A DNA stretch of 64,000 nucleotides from Paenibacillus contaminans (GCF_003285015.1 NZ_QMFB01000031.1:1-64000), one strand, 5' to 3'. Positions 1 through 9,753 are shown, numbered from the stretch's first letter. Program-made: numbers and translations. Notes: generated from the letters alone by a model not told the origin.

Positions 1-281
1 TCTCTCGGCCGGAATTACAGATTATCATGTTTCAAATCTTTATGCAAGCTTTTTTTAAAACTTTTTTTCCTGACCTCGTGCTCAGCCTCTCTTGCAAAAG
101 GAGTTGTCCGAAGCAGGAACCTTAGAATAGCACGGTTCCGGAAGCAGGTCAAGCTTTTTCCGACATTATTCTACATTTATTTTAAATCGGCCAATCTCCT
201 CCCTATCAGCCCCGCTTCAACCGCAGTCCCCCAGCAGCAGCAAGAAACGAAGCACGGACAGCCCGGCATTTCGGATAAAGG

Positions 282-1907
282 ATGCATGCATTGGGAATTA
301 TGACAGGTGATGCCTTGCACATCATAGGGAGTTTCTTAAAAAAGGGGGCATGCGGTATCAAATTCATACGCAGAAAACCGACACCGCCTACTCGCTACGT
401 TTGGTCGGACGACCAGCAGCTCAGCCCTAATGTTATCCCTTCGGTTTACGACGAGGCATGCAGCTTGGTTCGCACGATATGGTCGAACTGCGACGACGTG
501 GAGTTCAGAGATATCCGGGCAGGCGATACGAGAGTGACGATCTTCTGGGTCGGCACGCTGATCGACAAGCTGTTGGTTCAAACGGGAATCGTGGAACCGC
601 TTATTCGTCTTAAAGAGCCGATAACCGGTCTAGAGGCGTTGGAGCAGCTGCTGCCCATCCCCTCTTACCGGCAAACCGATAAATTGCAGGAGCTCAATCA
701 AGCGGTCGGCAGCGGAATGGCCGCCATACTTGTAGAAAATGGGGAGCAAGCCGTTATCATCGATGTTGCCAGCTTTACGGAGCGTCCCATCGAAAAGTCG
801 GATCTCGAGCCCAGCGTTATCGGCCCGCAGGCCGCTTTCGTAGAAAACCTTCAGAGCAATATCGCCCTCCTAAGGCGAAGACTCAGCAGTCCCCGCGTCA
901 AAATGGAATTTTCGACGATCGGAACGATTTCTCAAACGCAGGTTGCCATGTTATACGTCGACGGTGTCGTCAAACCCGAATATGTGGAAGAAACGCGCAA
1001 ACGGCTGAAACGCATTTGTATCGACGGCATTTTCGACGCCAATTATGTGGACGAGCTGATCAAAGACGAGCCATATTCGTTATTTCCGACGGTGCAGTCG
1101 ACCGAACGGCCCGATCGCGTTGCCGCCGGTCTTCTGGAGGGGCGCGTCTCGATCATGATTGACGGAACTCCGCTAGTCATTCTGGTGCCGGTAAGCTTCT
1201 TCGGACTTTTGCAATCTGACGAAGATTACTATCAGAACTTCATTACGGCATCTGCGGTAAGACTGCTGCGCCATTGCGCTTTCTGGCTGTCTTTGCTGAC
1301 GCCGTCATTATATGTGGCATTGCTAACCTATCATCAGGAGATGATTCCGACCGTCTTGCTCGTGACGCTGGTCAAAAGCCGGGAGGGCGTCCCGTTCCCC
1401 GCTTTCGTCGAAATGCTTCTGATGGAGTTTTCGTTCGAAATATTGCGGGAAGCCGGCGTCAGGCTGCCGCGCGGCATCGGACAGTCCGTAAGTATCGTCG
1501 GCGCGCTCGTCGTCGGAGAAGCCGCCGTTAATGCGGGGATCGTATCGCCGCTCGTCGTCATCGTCGAGGCTTTGACCGGCATCGCCTCGTTCTCGGTTCC
1601 TTCTTTCTACCTCGGCTCATCGGTTCGTTTTTTGCGCTTCCCGTTCGTGCTGCTGGCCGGCGCGTTCGGCTTGTACGGCATCGTCATCGCCTTTCTTATT
1701 TTACTGACGCATCTGGTATCGCTGCGCTCCTTCGGCGTCCCGTATTTCGCCCCTGTAGCTCCCTCTATCGGCAAAGATATGAAAGACGTGTTCGTGCGCG
1801 TGCCTTGGTGGAAAATGAGAACGCGCCCTCAAATGTTCGAGCCTGTAGATGCGAAACGGGGACAAAACAATCCGGTATCGGATTCCGAATCAAGGGATGA
1901 GCGCTAA
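282..1907 (+). CDS. GerA-family spore germinant receptor, A subunit
   Basis: The A subunit of a GerA-type germinant receptor sits in the inner membrane of the dormant spore and takes part in nutrient sensing with the B and C subunits. The 541-residue length is normal for the family. The first ~240 residues form the soluble N-terminal domain. From about residue 300 the chain is hydrophobic with several membrane segments and the family signature around LREAGVRLP and GALVVGEAAVNAGIVSP. Its stop overlaps the next start (TAATG), so translation is probably coupled. The start is uncertain: the ATG at 282 has its AAAGG directly abutting it, and in-frame ATGs at 300 and 309 are alternatives. Which GerA paralogue this is (GerA, GerB, GerK) cannot be told from the sequence alone. 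Confidence 0.93.
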   Translation: MHALGIMTGDALHIIGSFLKKGACGIKFIRRKPTPPTRYVWSDDQQLSPNVIPSVYDEACSLVRTIWSNCDDVEFRDIRAGDTRVTIFWVGTLIDKLLVQTGIVEPLIRLKEPITGLEALEQLLPIPSYRQTDKLQELNQAVGSGMAAILVENGEQAVIIDVASFTERPIEKSDLEPSVIGPQAAFVENLQSNIALLRRRLSSPRVKMEFSTIGTISQTQVAMLYVDGVVKPEYVEETRKRLKRICIDGIFDANYVDELIKDEPYSLFPTVQSTERPDRVAAGLLEGRVSIMIDGTPLVILVPVSFFGLLQSDEDYYQNFITASAVRLLRHCAFWLSLLTPSLYVALLTYHQEMIPTVLLVTLVKSREGVPFPAFVEMLLMEFSFEILREAGVRLPRGIGQSVSIVGALVVGEAAVNAGIVSPLVVIVEALTGIASFSVPSFYLGSSVRFLRFPFVLLAGAFGLYGIVIAFLILLTHLVSLRSFGVPYFAPVAPSIGKDMKDVFVRVPWWKMRTRPQMFEPVDAKRGQNNPVSDSESRDER

Positions 1908-3121
1908 TGACTGCTAAACGATGGCTTCGCCGCTTCACTCGGTACGGAATGATCACGCTGCTGTGTTCGGCTTTATCCGGCTGCTGGGACCGGGTCGAGC
2001 TTCAGGAAATGTCCATTATTATGGGTATGGGAATCGACCGGAAAGCGGACGGCTCGACTCGCGTGACGGCGCAAATTATCGATACGTCCGGATCTGGCGC
2101 ATCCAAAGGCAATACGCAGGAAGGAAAATCGTTTCTCCTTCTGGAAGAAGAGGGGCCGACGCTGGAAGAAGCCATGCAGGACTTTTTCGGGAAATCGGCG
2201 CGGCGCATGTTTTTTTCGCATATTGCCATCGTCGTGTTCGGTGCGGATTACGCCAAGCACGGACTGGAGCAAGCACTCGAGTATTTTGAAAGGAACCGCG
2301 ACTTCCGCCGCGTTCAGCATCTCGCCGTTACCGGGGGGACCGCCGTCGAAACGCTGAAAGGCGCTACCGGCGTAGAATCGATAAGCGCGAAGGGTATTTT
2401 AGAGCTCGTGATCAATCAAGGAAACACTTCGGTGTCGCTGGAAAGTAGCGAGCTGCTGTTCGATAATGATTTTCTGTCCGCATCCCATGCCCCTATTCTA
2501 AGCTGGGTCGATACGAATGCGAAAAACGAAGCGGTCGTCAAAGGAATCGGCGTCTTTCGCGGCGACCGGCTGGCGGGTTTGCTGGAAGGCACGAAGTCGC
2601 GGGGCGTGCTCTGGTTTTTGAACAAAGTCGAACGGGCTCAGTTGGAGCTTCCTTGCGAAAATTCGAAGCACACCGGCAGCGGAGCGATGATCGAGGTGCG
2701 CCAAATCAAAGTCAAGGTTTCCCCGGTCAACGGCCATGACGAGCCCGAATATCAAGTACGCGTCAATGGAAAGGGAGAAGTCAAAAAAATGTGCACGAAC
2801 GAGAAGTTCGAAAGCCGCACGGTTCGAGAGATGGAAGTCAAGCTCGCCAAAGCTATAGAAGATGAAATGGCGAGCGCGTTAGCCTACCTGCAAAAAAGCA
2901 AGACGGACGCCGTTCAGTTCGGCAGCAAGCTTTTTGCAAAAGATCCTCGGAGATGGCGCAAACTGTCCCAAGAATGGCCCGAGCATTTTACAAACGCCAA
3001 GACCGATTATTCGATCGACATTCAAATTACGCATCCCGGCATGATTTCCAAGCCGCTGCCCCGTATGTACGATCCGAATAGCAGCGCGCCGAAGTTTAAT
3101 TGGGAGGAATCGGGACCTTGA
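1907..3121 (+). CDS. Ger(x)C-family germination lipoprotein, C subunit
   Basis: The C subunit of the germinant receptor, a lipoprotein anchored on the outer face of the spore inner membrane. A signal peptide runs from residue 1 to a lipobox LSGC near residue 26, followed by the family's WDRVELQEM and MGIDR motifs. The length of 404 residues is usual. It overlaps the A-subunit stop by one base, and its own 3' end overlaps the small D gene. It acts with the A and B products encoded on either side, as shown for GerAC/GerBC homologues. Confidence 0.94.
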   Translation: MTAKRWLRRFTRYGMITLLCSALSGCWDRVELQEMSIIMGMGIDRKADGSTRVTAQIIDTSGSGASKGNTQEGKSFLLLEEEGPTLEEAMQDFFGKSARRMFFSHIAIVVFGADYAKHGLEQALEYFERNRDFRRVQHLAVTGGTAVETLKGATGVESISAKGILELVINQGNTSVSLESSELLFDNDFLSASHAPILSWVDTNAKNEAVVKGIGVFRGDRLAGLLEGTKSRGVLWFLNKVERAQLELPCENSKHTGSGAMIEVRQIKVKVSPVNGHDEPEYQVRVNGKGEVKKMCTNEKFESRTVREMEVKLAKAIEDEMASALAYLQKSKTDAVQFGSKLFAKDPRRWRKLSQEWPEHFTNAKTDYSIDIQITHPGMISKPLPRMYDPNSSAPKFNWEESGP

Positions 3122-3342
3122 TCTTGATCGGCGTTCTTTTTATCGCGGGTATCGCTCTCGAGTGGCGCTCGTTATGGCGGAAAAAGCTTTGGAAGGAATG
3201 GATCGTTCAACTGAGCTTCATAGCCGCTTCCATGGTCATGGCTTTCCTCGTTCAGCTTAACGTACAATTACCATTCGATCCGCTCGGCTGGATTAACGCC
3301 ATTTTTAGACCGGTAACCAAATGGCTGTATCAGATCATGTAA
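3118..3342 (+). CDS. Small two-span membrane protein, germinant receptor D subunit
   Basis: A ~74-residue membrane protein with two hydrophobic stretches (about residues 2-15 and 33-50) separated by a basic loop. It lies between the C and B subunit genes. Small two-helix D subunits that tune germinant-receptor activity are known in some Bacillus ger operons, and position, size and topology fit that role. The start chosen is the TTG at 3118, because GGGAGG lies 10 bases upstream and the codon overlaps the C-subunit stop (TTGA). A longer reading from TTG at 3100 would leave the binding site inside the gene. Confidence 0.75.
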   Translation: MILIGVLFIAGIALEWRSLWRKKLWKEWIVQLSFIAASMVMAFLVQLNVQLPFDPLGWINAIFRPVTKWLYQIM

Positions 3343-3355
3343 AGGAGAGGCCGGG

Positions 3356-4459
3356 ATGCAGCAAATATCGCACAAGCAGTTAGGCTTTTTCCTGTACTTC
3401 CAAGTCATCGGACTAGGCATTCTCGTATATCCCATTACGATCGGACAGTCGGTCGTTCGCGACGCTTGGCTGGTAGGCTTTACTTATATGATTGCAGCGG
3501 CCTTCGTGACAGTAGTCGTCGCCTGGTTTGCACATGTCTTTCCCGGTCAAACGCTGATCTCCGGACTCCGCTCCGCTTTCGGCTCGTGGCTGGGGTCGCT
3601 TCTCGGGGTATGGGTATTGTTCTGGCTGTATCTTGTCGCCTGTATCGATGCGCTCGAAACGACTTTGTTCCTCAATACGACCCTCTTTCCGAATACGCCC
3701 AATTACGTCATCACCGCGCTGTTTATCATCCCGATTTCCTATGCCGTTTATATGGGAGTCGAAGTGCTCGGGCGTCTGGCCGAAATTATTTCTCCCGTCG
3801 GCGTCGCGCTAACGATGCTGCTTTTTTTGCTGGCGCTCAAAAATGCGCATATTTCCTATGTCACGCCTGTGCTTGCCGACGGCATGTCGCCGGTACTGCG
3901 GGGCTCTGCATTTCCATGGGCGGCAGGAATGAAGTTTATCGTCGCGTTATTCCTCGTTCCGACCCTGAACAAAGCGGGGAAGCTCGGGCGAACCCTTATG
4001 CTGGCCGGCATTTGCGTCGGGCTTACGGGCGTTTTTATCGAAGGGGCGACCACGCTCGTACTCGGGCAGACCAGAGGGTCTTCCAGCTACCCGCTTCTGG
4101 AAGTCGTGCGGACGATTCGAATAGGCAGCTTTGTCGAACGTCTGGATACGATTTTCGTCAGCTTGCTGATCGTCACCATCTTCGTCAACTTGACCGTGCT
4201 GCACTACTGTATCGCTTGCGGGCTGCAGCAGCTGCTCCGTCTCAGTCATCATAAGACGATCGTCTGGAGTATCGGCATGCTGCTCTGGGCAGGCAGCGTA
4301 TTTCTTTTTCGCGACAGTCAGCAGGAAAAATCATTCGTACTGTTCACGATTCCGGGTTATCACTATTTCACCGGCTTGATCATCCCCTCGCTCGCAGCTG
4401 CCGCATACCTTATCCGGAAGAAGCTGTTTCCGAAGGCCGGAAGCAAAAAAGGCGCATAA
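3356..4459 (+). CDS. GerAB-family germination permease, B subunit
   Basis: An integral membrane B subunit of the germinant receptor, in the spore-germination permease branch of the amino acid/polyamine/organocation transporters. B subunits bind the nutrient ligand. The 367 residues form about ten hydrophobic segments, and the N-terminal ISHKQLGFFLYFQVIGLGIL pattern is typical of the family. AAAGGAGAGG sits just before the ATG. It closes the A-C-D-B operon. No convincing terminator follows; a weak CCGCC/GGCGG inverted repeat lies at about 4472-4495. Confidence 0.94.
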   Translation: MQQISHKQLGFFLYFQVIGLGILVYPITIGQSVVRDAWLVGFTYMIAAAFVTVVVAWFAHVFPGQTLISGLRSAFGSWLGSLLGVWVLFWLYLVACIDALETTLFLNTTLFPNTPNYVITALFIIPISYAVYMGVEVLGRLAEIISPVGVALTMLLFLLALKNAHISYVTPVLADGMSPVLRGSAFPWAAGMKFIVALFLVPTLNKAGKLGRTLMLAGICVGLTGVFIEGATTLVLGQTRGSSSYPLLEVVRTIRIGSFVERLDTIFVSLLIVTIFVNLTVLHYCIACGLQQLLRLSHHKTIVWSIGMLLWAGSVFLFRDSQQEKSFVLFTIPGYHYFTGLIIPSLAAAAYLIRKKLFPKAGSKKGA

Positions 4460-4525
4460 ACGGAAAACAACCGCCACGGTGTCAGCGAGGCGGCTATCGG
4501 CGTTTGATCGGCTATTTATTTATGA

Positions 4526-5155
4526 TCAGCGGCCCATTCTATAATTGTTGTTCGTCCGGAAAACGCGTTCCGCAAGCCGGTTAAAATCGTCGATTCGCAC
4601 AATCGGGCCGCTATCCGGGTTCAGCTTTTCATAAAAAGCACGATCCGCCGTCACATAAACGCTCTTATCCGGAAACGCCGATCGCGCCATGTCGATAATC
4701 GCTTGATTGATATCGAGCGAAAGTCCTTGGTAAGCCTGCCCCGTGCTATCGCGGTTGTCGGGAACCGAATTCGGCCCGATTTTGCCCTTGTTGCCCGGAT
4801 TGCCGTGCTGCGTTTTCTTTAACCCGGAATCGTTCAATTGCACAGCCACATATACGTTTCGGTCGGTAACGACGACTCCCGCTCCTTCAATGCCGTTCAT
4901 CGCGGCAATTCGGGAAGCCAGCTGCGGATCGTGTACAGCCGTCGCGTTGTTGTGGAGCTGCGTCGGATTCGACGCTCCAACCCGGTTCTGAGGAGGCTGA
5001 TCCGTAGCGAGCATACGGGTATCGCTCGTCGTTTTCGAGCCGTACTCCCGCATATTTTTGTCGGTGGCGGTTTTTGGCTTGCCTGCAGTGCAAGCGGCGG
5101 CGGAAAGTCCTAAACAGCCGGCGATAAGTACGATTGCAAAGCGCTTCATATTCAC
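4526..5155 (-). CDS. YhcN/YlaJ-family sporulation lipoprotein
   Basis: A lipoprotein of the YhcN/YlaJ family, found in spore membranes of Bacillales and often implicated in germination or cortex. The signal peptide MKRFAIVLIAGCLGLSAAAC ends in a lipobox Cys. The C-terminal half has the family pattern of a 'DRNVYVAVQL' strand and a 'KSVYVTADRAFYEKL' segment. The start used is the GTG at 5155, with GGGAG eight bases upstream. An ATG at 5173 and one at 5149 are alternatives. The placement beside the germination operon, convergent with it, fits a spore function. Confidence 0.85.
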   Translation of the reverse strand: MNMKRFAIVLIAGCLGLSAAACTAGKPKTATDKNMREYGSKTTSDTRMLATDQPPQNRVGASNPTQLHNNATAVHDPQLASRIAAMNGIEGAGVVVTDRNVYVAVQLNDSGLKKTQHGNPGNKGKIGPNSVPDNRDSTGQAYQGLSLDINQAIIDMARSAFPDKSVYVTADRAFYEKLNPDSGPIVRIDDFNRLAERVFRTNNNYRMGR

Positions 5156-5231
5156 TTGCCCAGCTCCCTTCATAACTAGGAATCACCCTTTATCATCTGC
5201 CCGCTTGAATGAGGATATACGTTTAGACAAT

Positions 5232-5264
5232 AAAAAAAGCTTGCCCGCATGATCGCAGACAAGC
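5232..5264 (-). terminator. Rho-independent terminator of the GNAT gene
   Basis: Reading on the minus strand, a 10-bp stem GCTTGTCTGC/GCGGGCAAGC with a six-base loop (GATCAT) is followed by seven T residues. It lies just past the acetyltransferase stop and upstream of the YhcN-like gene. Confidence 0.85.
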
Positions 5265-5330
5265 CTTGCCAAAAGCCTGATAGGTATGTATGTACGGAAA
5301 TCGGTTTGCAGCCGGCTTTCCCGCCAGCGT

Positions 5331-5801
5331 TTACTTGAGCATGCCGCGGTAAGCGCCCGGCACCGAGCCTTCGATCGGAATCGCTCCCAGCGTTTTGCTG
5401 TAAAACTCGGTCGGACCCGCTCCGCCGATTATCGCGTAGGCGTATCCTTCGTCACGCAAAGCATGCATGCACGCCAGCAGCAGCGCTTTGCCGACGCCTT
5501 TGCCTCGCATGGAAGGGTCGACTCCCGTCGGACCGAAATAATTTTTGCAGGTCGCCTCGTAACAGCCGAAGCCGACGACCTTCCCTTCTTCCGTTGCGAT
5601 AAAACACGAAACCGGCTGGCGCGAGAACGCCACGTCGACCTCGCTCTCCCAATGGGCATTAAACGTCTGACGCACCCATTCCTTCACAATATGCTTCTCT
5701 GGCGCAAGTCCGCGGCGAATGACGATTCCCGACTCGGCGAGCTGGTTGATCAGCGTTGTTTTCTCTGGCAGTTCATACAGTTTGACGAGCATGTCCGGCA
5801 T
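5331..5801 (-). CDS. GNAT-family N-acetyltransferase
   Basis: A 156-residue acetyl-CoA-dependent acetyltransferase of unknown substrate. The acetyl-CoA pyrophosphate-binding loop is visible as RGKGVGKALL near residue 104, preceded by the beta4 strand GPTGVDPSMRG and followed by a 'GAGPTEFYSKTLGA' C-terminal motif. AGGAGG lies eight bases before the ATG. It appears to be a single-gene unit: a strong terminator follows, and the neighbouring genes give no functional hint. Confidence 0.85.
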   Translation of the reverse strand: MPDMLVKLYELPEKTTLINQLAESGIVIRRGLAPEKHIVKEWVRQTFNAHWESEVDVAFSRQPVSCFIATEEGKVVGFGCYEATCKNYFGPTGVDPSMRGKGVGKALLLACMHALRDEGYAYAIIGGAGPTEFYSKTLGAIPIEGSVPGAYRGMLK

Positions 5802-5963
5802 TGGAGAATTCCTCCTGTTGAATAGTCTTGGTATGTTTGCTCCATATTATAAAGCAATTAGTATACCTTAACAATTCAAAGAGCTAATTTCCTCGCTGCA
5901 AAAAAACTTCTGCATTTCTCGCAATCAACATGCCGCTTTGACCCGTCTAGCAGGAAAGAGATG

Positions 5964-6557
5964 TCACTTCTCGTTTACCGCCTCCAAAATCATAAGCAGT
6001 TTACCGAATTTCCATTCCACTTGCTTCGTTTGAAAACCCGCTTGCCGAACGAGCTCAGCCGTATTGCGGTTAAGATGGCAGCCGTCGCACATACGCTTCC
6101 ACCAGGGAGTAAGCCAGTCTTGCAGCTTGCCCGGAATACTGCGGTCGATTCGAACATGTTCCATCAGTAATAATACGGCGCCCGGCTTGGACACTCTGCG
6201 AATTTCCATAAGCGCTTTTTGCGGATCGGGAATCGTGCACAGAACCAGCGTACCCACTACGGTATCGAATGCGTTATCCTCGAACGGCAGCCACTCGGCC
6301 CCGGCTCTTTCCACTTCTATCGGTATATTTGATAACTTGGCGCGCGCAAGGGATATCTCCAGCATGGTTCGGTTCGGCTCGATCGCGACTATTCTTTCAC
6401 CGTTTCTGTAATGGGGAAAATTCACTCCCGTTCCCGAACCGATTTCCAAAATGCTTCCTTTTGCCTTCTGCAGAAGTTGTTCGCGCATTTGCCGCAAGCC
6501 CATATACTCAAGAGGCTGCATCAGCGCATCGTAATGATCGTTGAAAAATCGGCTCAT
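5964..6557 (-). CDS. Class I SAM-dependent methyltransferase
   Basis: A 197-residue Rossmann-fold methyltransferase. Motif I, LEIGSGTGVNF, is at about residue 36; the acidic ribose-binding residue follows in VAIEPN; motif IV appears as DTVVGTLVLCTIPDP. The closest general resemblance is to small Methyltransf_11 proteins related to phospholipid or thiol methyltransferases (the METTL7-like group); the substrate cannot be told. GGGGA lies five bases before the ATG. The gene is downstream of copA on the same strand, but a terminator lies between them. Confidence 0.85.
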   Translation of the reverse strand: MSRFFNDHYDALMQPLEYMGLRQMREQLLQKAKGSILEIGSGTGVNFPHYRNGERIVAIEPNRTMLEISLARAKLSNIPIEVERAGAEWLPFEDNAFDTVVGTLVLCTIPDPQKALMEIRRVSKPGAVLLLMEHVRIDRSIPGKLQDWLTPWWKRMCDGCHLNRNTAELVRQAGFQTKQVEWKFGKLLMILEAVNEK

Positions 6558-6599
6558 CGCGTTCCCCGCTTCAAATTAAGTGTTTGCATCCATTTCGGC

Positions 6600-6650
6600 A
6601 AAAAAACAAGAAGACGGGAACCCGGCGGATGTTTTCATCCAGGGTTCCCT
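6600..6650 (-). terminator. Terminator after copA
   Basis: Minus strand: GGGAACCC pairs with GGGTTCCC, with an inner GGATG/CATCC helix, then a T-rich tail ending in seven T residues. It ends copA transcription before the methyltransferase gene. Confidence 0.8.
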
Positions 6651-6656
6651 CAACTT

Positions 6657-9110
6657 TTATTCGGAATGATTGATTTTAAGCCGCTGCAGTCTCAGCGCAT
6701 TCAATACGACCGATACCGAGCTCAATGCCATGGCCGCTCCGGCAACCCAAGGCGCCAGCAGTCCGATCGCCGCGATCGGGATTCCCAATGTATTGTATCC
6801 TAGCGCCCAAAATAAGTTTTGCTTAATATTGCCCATCGTTTTTTTGCTCATATAAATGGCATCCGGAATGCTGTTCAGATCGCCGCGCATCAAGGTTACA
6901 TCCGCAGCTTCCATCGCCACATCGGTTCCGGTACCGATCGCCATGCCGATATCCGCCATTGCGAGAGCGGGGGCGTCATTGATGCCGTCGCCGACCATCG
7001 CGACCTTTTTGCCCTGCGCTTGAAGCTTTTTGACTTCATCGGCTTTTCCTTCCGGCAGTACCTCGGCAAGTACATGATCGATGCCTACTTGCTTTGCAAT
7101 AGCCTTAGCCGTACGCTCGTTGTCCCCGGTTATCATAATGACTTGGATACCGAGCGCTTTCAATCTTGTTACGGCTTCTTTGGACGTTTCTTTAATCGTA
7201 TCGGCCACTGCTACCAGACCGGCATATTGGCGGTCGACGGCAATCAGCATCGCCGTTTTGCCCGATTGCTCCAAACTGTTCATCGTTTCAAAAGCCGCCT
7301 CAGCCGGTACATCGAATTTTGCCATAAGCTTGCGCGTTCCGGCCAGAACCTCTTTGCCCTCTACGATGGCGCGAATGCCGTACCCGGGAATCGCTTCAAA
7401 CTCCACCGAGCTCGGAACGGAAATCCCTTTTGCGGCAATACCGGAAACGATCGCTTCCGCAAGCGGATGCTCCGAGTTTTTTTCGGCTCCGCCCACCAGA
7501 CGCAAGAAATCCGCTTCATCGATGCCTTGAACGATCACGTCCGTCAGCTCCGGCTTTCCTTTCGTTACCGTTCCGGTTTTATCGAGAATAATCGCATCGA
7601 TACGGTGAGTCGCCTCCAAATGCTCCCCGCCCTTGAAAAGAATACCGAGCTCTGCGGCACGCCCGGAGCCTGCCATGATCGAAGTCGGAGTAGCCAACCC
7701 AAGCGCACAAGGACAAGCGATGACCAAAATCGCGATAGCCTTCTCAAGCGCGCTCGCAAAGTCGCCTGGCTCGATTATGAAAAACCAAACGAGGAAGGCG
7801 GCAAGCGCAATACCTACCACAATCGGGACAAAAATGCCGGAAATGACATCGGCAATACGCTGAATCGGCGCTTTCGAGCCTTGTGCTTCTTCCACGACTT
7901 TGATAATTTGAGCAAGCGCCGTTTCTTTGCCTACTTTCGTCGCTTTCACTTTCAGCAAACCGTTTTTATTGATCGTAGCTCCGATAACGCTATCTCCGGC
8001 TTTCTTGTCAACCGGAATGCTTTCCCCTGTCAGCATGGATTCGTCGACTGTCGAGCTTCCTTCGATAACTTCTCCGTCAACCGGAATTTTTTCGCCGGGT
8101 TTGACAAGCAATACGTCTCCCGCAGCCACTTCTTCTACCGGTATGCTAAGCTCTTGGCCATCGCGGATGACGAGCGCCGTTTTGGCCTGCAGGCCCATCA
8201 ATGTTTTAATGGCTTCGGATGTCCGGCCTTTAGCCAGAGACTCGAACAATTTCCCTAACAAAATAAGCGTAATCAACACGGCGCTGGTTTCGTAATACAT
8301 CGAAGGCGCGTGATGGCCTCCCATTCCCGGCATTGACGCCATGGTTGCCCAATCGATCGATAAATACAAGCTGTAGAAATATGCGGCGGACGTTCCGAGC
8401 GCGACAAGCACATCCATATTCGCGCTTTTGTTGCGCAAGGCTTTATAAGCGCCCACATAGAACTGCCAGCCGATCATAAACTGGACCGGAGTAGCCAACA
8501 CTAATTGAAACCACGGATTCATGAATATTTCCGGCATCCATATCCATGATGTAAAGGAAAAGTGAGTGACCATCGCCCATAAGAGCGGGAACGATAAAAT
8601 CGCCGAAACAAGCAACTTCCGTTTTTGGCGGGAAATTTCCTTCCGGCGATGCTCAGCCGGGTCCCCTTGTTCCTGCTTCGGGACGGCTTTATAGCCGAGC
8701 TGCTCCACTTTTTTCTGCATATCGGAAAGCGTTACGCTGCCGGAGGAGTATTGTACGTGAGCGGTTTCCAGGGCGAAATTGACAGTCGCTTGCGTCACGC
8801 CAGGGAGTTTGTTTAATCCCTTCTCGATTCTCGTCGCGCATGCCGCACAAGTCATGCCGCTGATTTGCAACTCTATAGATTCCTTCAAAGTGCCATATCC
8901 GAGCTTCTGAATATTTTGCTCCATTTGAGCGATATCCACTTTCTTCGGATCGTAAGTGACAGTCGCTCTCTCCAAAGCAAAATTGACATTGGCATCTTCT
9001 ACGCCTTCCACTTTGCTTAGCCCTTTCTCAATCCGGTTGGCGCAAGCCGCGCATGTCATACCGGTAATTTGCAAGGACGCTTGTTTCTTCTCCAGCTCTT
9101 GAGCCTGCAT
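6657..9110 (-). CDS. copA: Copper-exporting P1B-type ATPase CopA
   Basis: Exports Cu(I) across the cytoplasmic membrane at the cost of ATP. Two N-terminal heavy-metal-associated domains each carry GMTCAAC (about residues 17-23 and 90-95). The membrane metal site is CPC in [12 protein letters not shown]; the phosphorylated Asp is in DKTGTVTKG, and the hinge is [12 protein letters not shown]. The 817-residue length is typical for a two-HMA CopA. The start is the ATG at 9110, with CGAGGTG upstream; a reading from GTG at 9119 would place that Shine-Dalgarno inside the gene. The chaperone gene copZ lies just upstream, separated by a hairpin terminator that probably lowers copA output relative to copZ. 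Confidence 0.97.
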   Translation of the reverse strand: MQAQELEKKQASLQITGMTCAACANRIEKGLSKVEGVEDANVNFALERATVTYDPKKVDIAQMEQNIQKLGYGTLKESIELQISGMTCAACATRIEKGLNKLPGVTQATVNFALETAHVQYSSGSVTLSDMQKKVEQLGYKAVPKQEQGDPAEHRRKEISRQKRKLLVSAILSFPLLWAMVTHFSFTSWIWMPEIFMNPWFQLVLATPVQFMIGWQFYVGAYKALRNKSANMDVLVALGTSAAYFYSLYLSIDWATMASMPGMGGHHAPSMYYETSAVLITLILLGKLFESLAKGRTSEAIKTLMGLQAKTALVIRDGQELSIPVEEVAAGDVLLVKPGEKIPVDGEVIEGSSTVDESMLTGESIPVDKKAGDSVIGATINKNGLLKVKATKVGKETALAQIIKVVEEAQGSKAPIQRIADVISGIFVPIVVGIALAAFLVWFFIIEPGDFASALEKAIAILVIACPCALGLATPTSIMAGSGRAAELGILFKGGEHLEATHRIDAIILDKTGTVTKGKPELTDVIVQGIDEADFLRLVGGAEKNSEHPLAEAIVSGIAAKGISVPSSVEFEAIPGYGIRAIVEGKEVLAGTRKLMAKFDVPAEAAFETMNSLEQSGKTAMLIAVDRQYAGLVAVADTIKETSKEAVTRLKALGIQVIMITGDNERTAKAIAKQVGIDHVLAEVLPEGKADEVKKLQAQGKKVAMVGDGINDAPALAMADIGMAIGTGTDVAMEAADVTLMRGDLNSIPDAIYMSKKTMGNIKQNLFWALGYNTLGIPIAAIGLLAPWVAGAAMALSSVSVVLNALRLQRLKINHSE

Positions 9111-9186
9111 GATCAACACCTCGTTAAGTCTTGCTTATAATAAATGCTTTTTGTTTTCCGCCTTATAGTACGGGAAGCTCTCTTTT

Positions 9187-9211
9187 AAAGAAAAGCCGCT
9201 TCGATAGCGGC
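9187..9211 (-). terminator. Intercistronic terminator/attenuator between copZ and copA
   Basis: Minus strand: GCCGCT-ATCGA-AGCGGC followed by TTTTCTTT. It stands immediately after the copZ stop. Because copA has no obvious promoter of its own in the ~75 bases left, partial read-through is the likely way copA is expressed, favouring chaperone over pump. Confidence 0.7.
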
Positions 9212-9219
9212 GGATGCGA

Positions 9220-9420
9220 TTATACGACTGTATATCCCTGTTCCTCGATCGCCTCTTTAATGGCGTCCAGCGAAAGCTTGTTTTCGTCGTATTCTACGGC
9301 GACCTTCTCATTGGCCAAATCGACCTGTCCGTTCGCTCCCAAAGTTCTAAGAGCGCCTTCGATGGAATTGACACAATGATTGCAAGACATCCCCTCAACC
9401 TGGATCGTTACGTTTGTCAT
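9220..9420 (-). CDS. copZ: Copper chaperone CopZ
   Basis: A 66-residue heavy-metal-associated domain protein that binds Cu(I) in the cytosol and hands it to CopA. The metal-binding motif is GMSCNHC near residue 10. The ATG at 9420 is preceded by AAAGGAGAGG; a TTG two codons upstream falls inside the spacing and is unlikely to be used. First gene of the copper operon. Confidence 0.95.
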   Translation of the reverse strand: MTNVTIQVEGMSCNHCVNSIEGALRTLGANGQVDLANEKVAVEYDENKLSLDAIKEAIEEQGYTVV

Positions 9421-9536
9421 GAACAACCTCTCCTTTTACCTTCGTATATTTTGAATTCACCGGTTTACGGTTTTTAGCTCATTCGGCGATCCCCTCATCT
9501 TCTTGTTGAACCGGGGCTTCGCTTCGTCTTGATGTT

Positions 9537-9566
9537 AGTATACCCCCCTACAGTATATTCTGTCAA
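9537..9566 (-). promoter_or_regulatory. copZA sigma-A promoter
   Basis: On the minus strand a consensus -35 TTGACA (9561-9566) and -10 TATACT (9537-9542) are 18 bases apart and lie ~117 bases upstream of copZ. The hexamers are nearly perfect, as expected for a strong promoter held off by a repressor. Confidence 0.8.
9538..9557. promoter_or_regulatory. CsoR-like copper repressor operator
   Basis: The -10/spacer region of the copZ promoter contains ATACTGTAGGGGGGTAT (minus strand), a pseudo-palindrome with the G-run and TAT ends typical of CsoR operators. A related ACTCCCCTACCCTATATT lies further upstream at about 9577-9594. No csoR gene is in the window; repression by CsoR is inferred. Confidence 0.55.
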
Positions 9567-9719
9567 CAAAAAGATTACTCCCCTACCCTATATTTTCGAA
9601 TAAGAACAATCTCTATGGATGATCTCCTTTAGTCTCTATCTTCCTTAATCACTTTATTCACTCCCTGAAGTGGGGTGCGGGGACGCGTATGCGGGAAGGA
9701 AATGAGGCTGCTTCTATTA

Positions 9720-9753
9720 AAAAAGATCCCGAGGAACTTATCCCTCGAGACCT
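9720..9753 (-). terminator. Terminator after the exonuclease gene
   Basis: Minus strand: a 10-bp stem GGTCTCGAGG/CCTCGGGATC with two wobble pairs and an eight-base loop, followed by six T residues, just beyond the exonuclease stop. Confidence 0.8.

Noticed and set aside
6819-8258. 479-codon plus-strand reading frame inside copA
   Set aside because: Antisense to CopA motifs; low-information, Arg/Phe/His-rich product.
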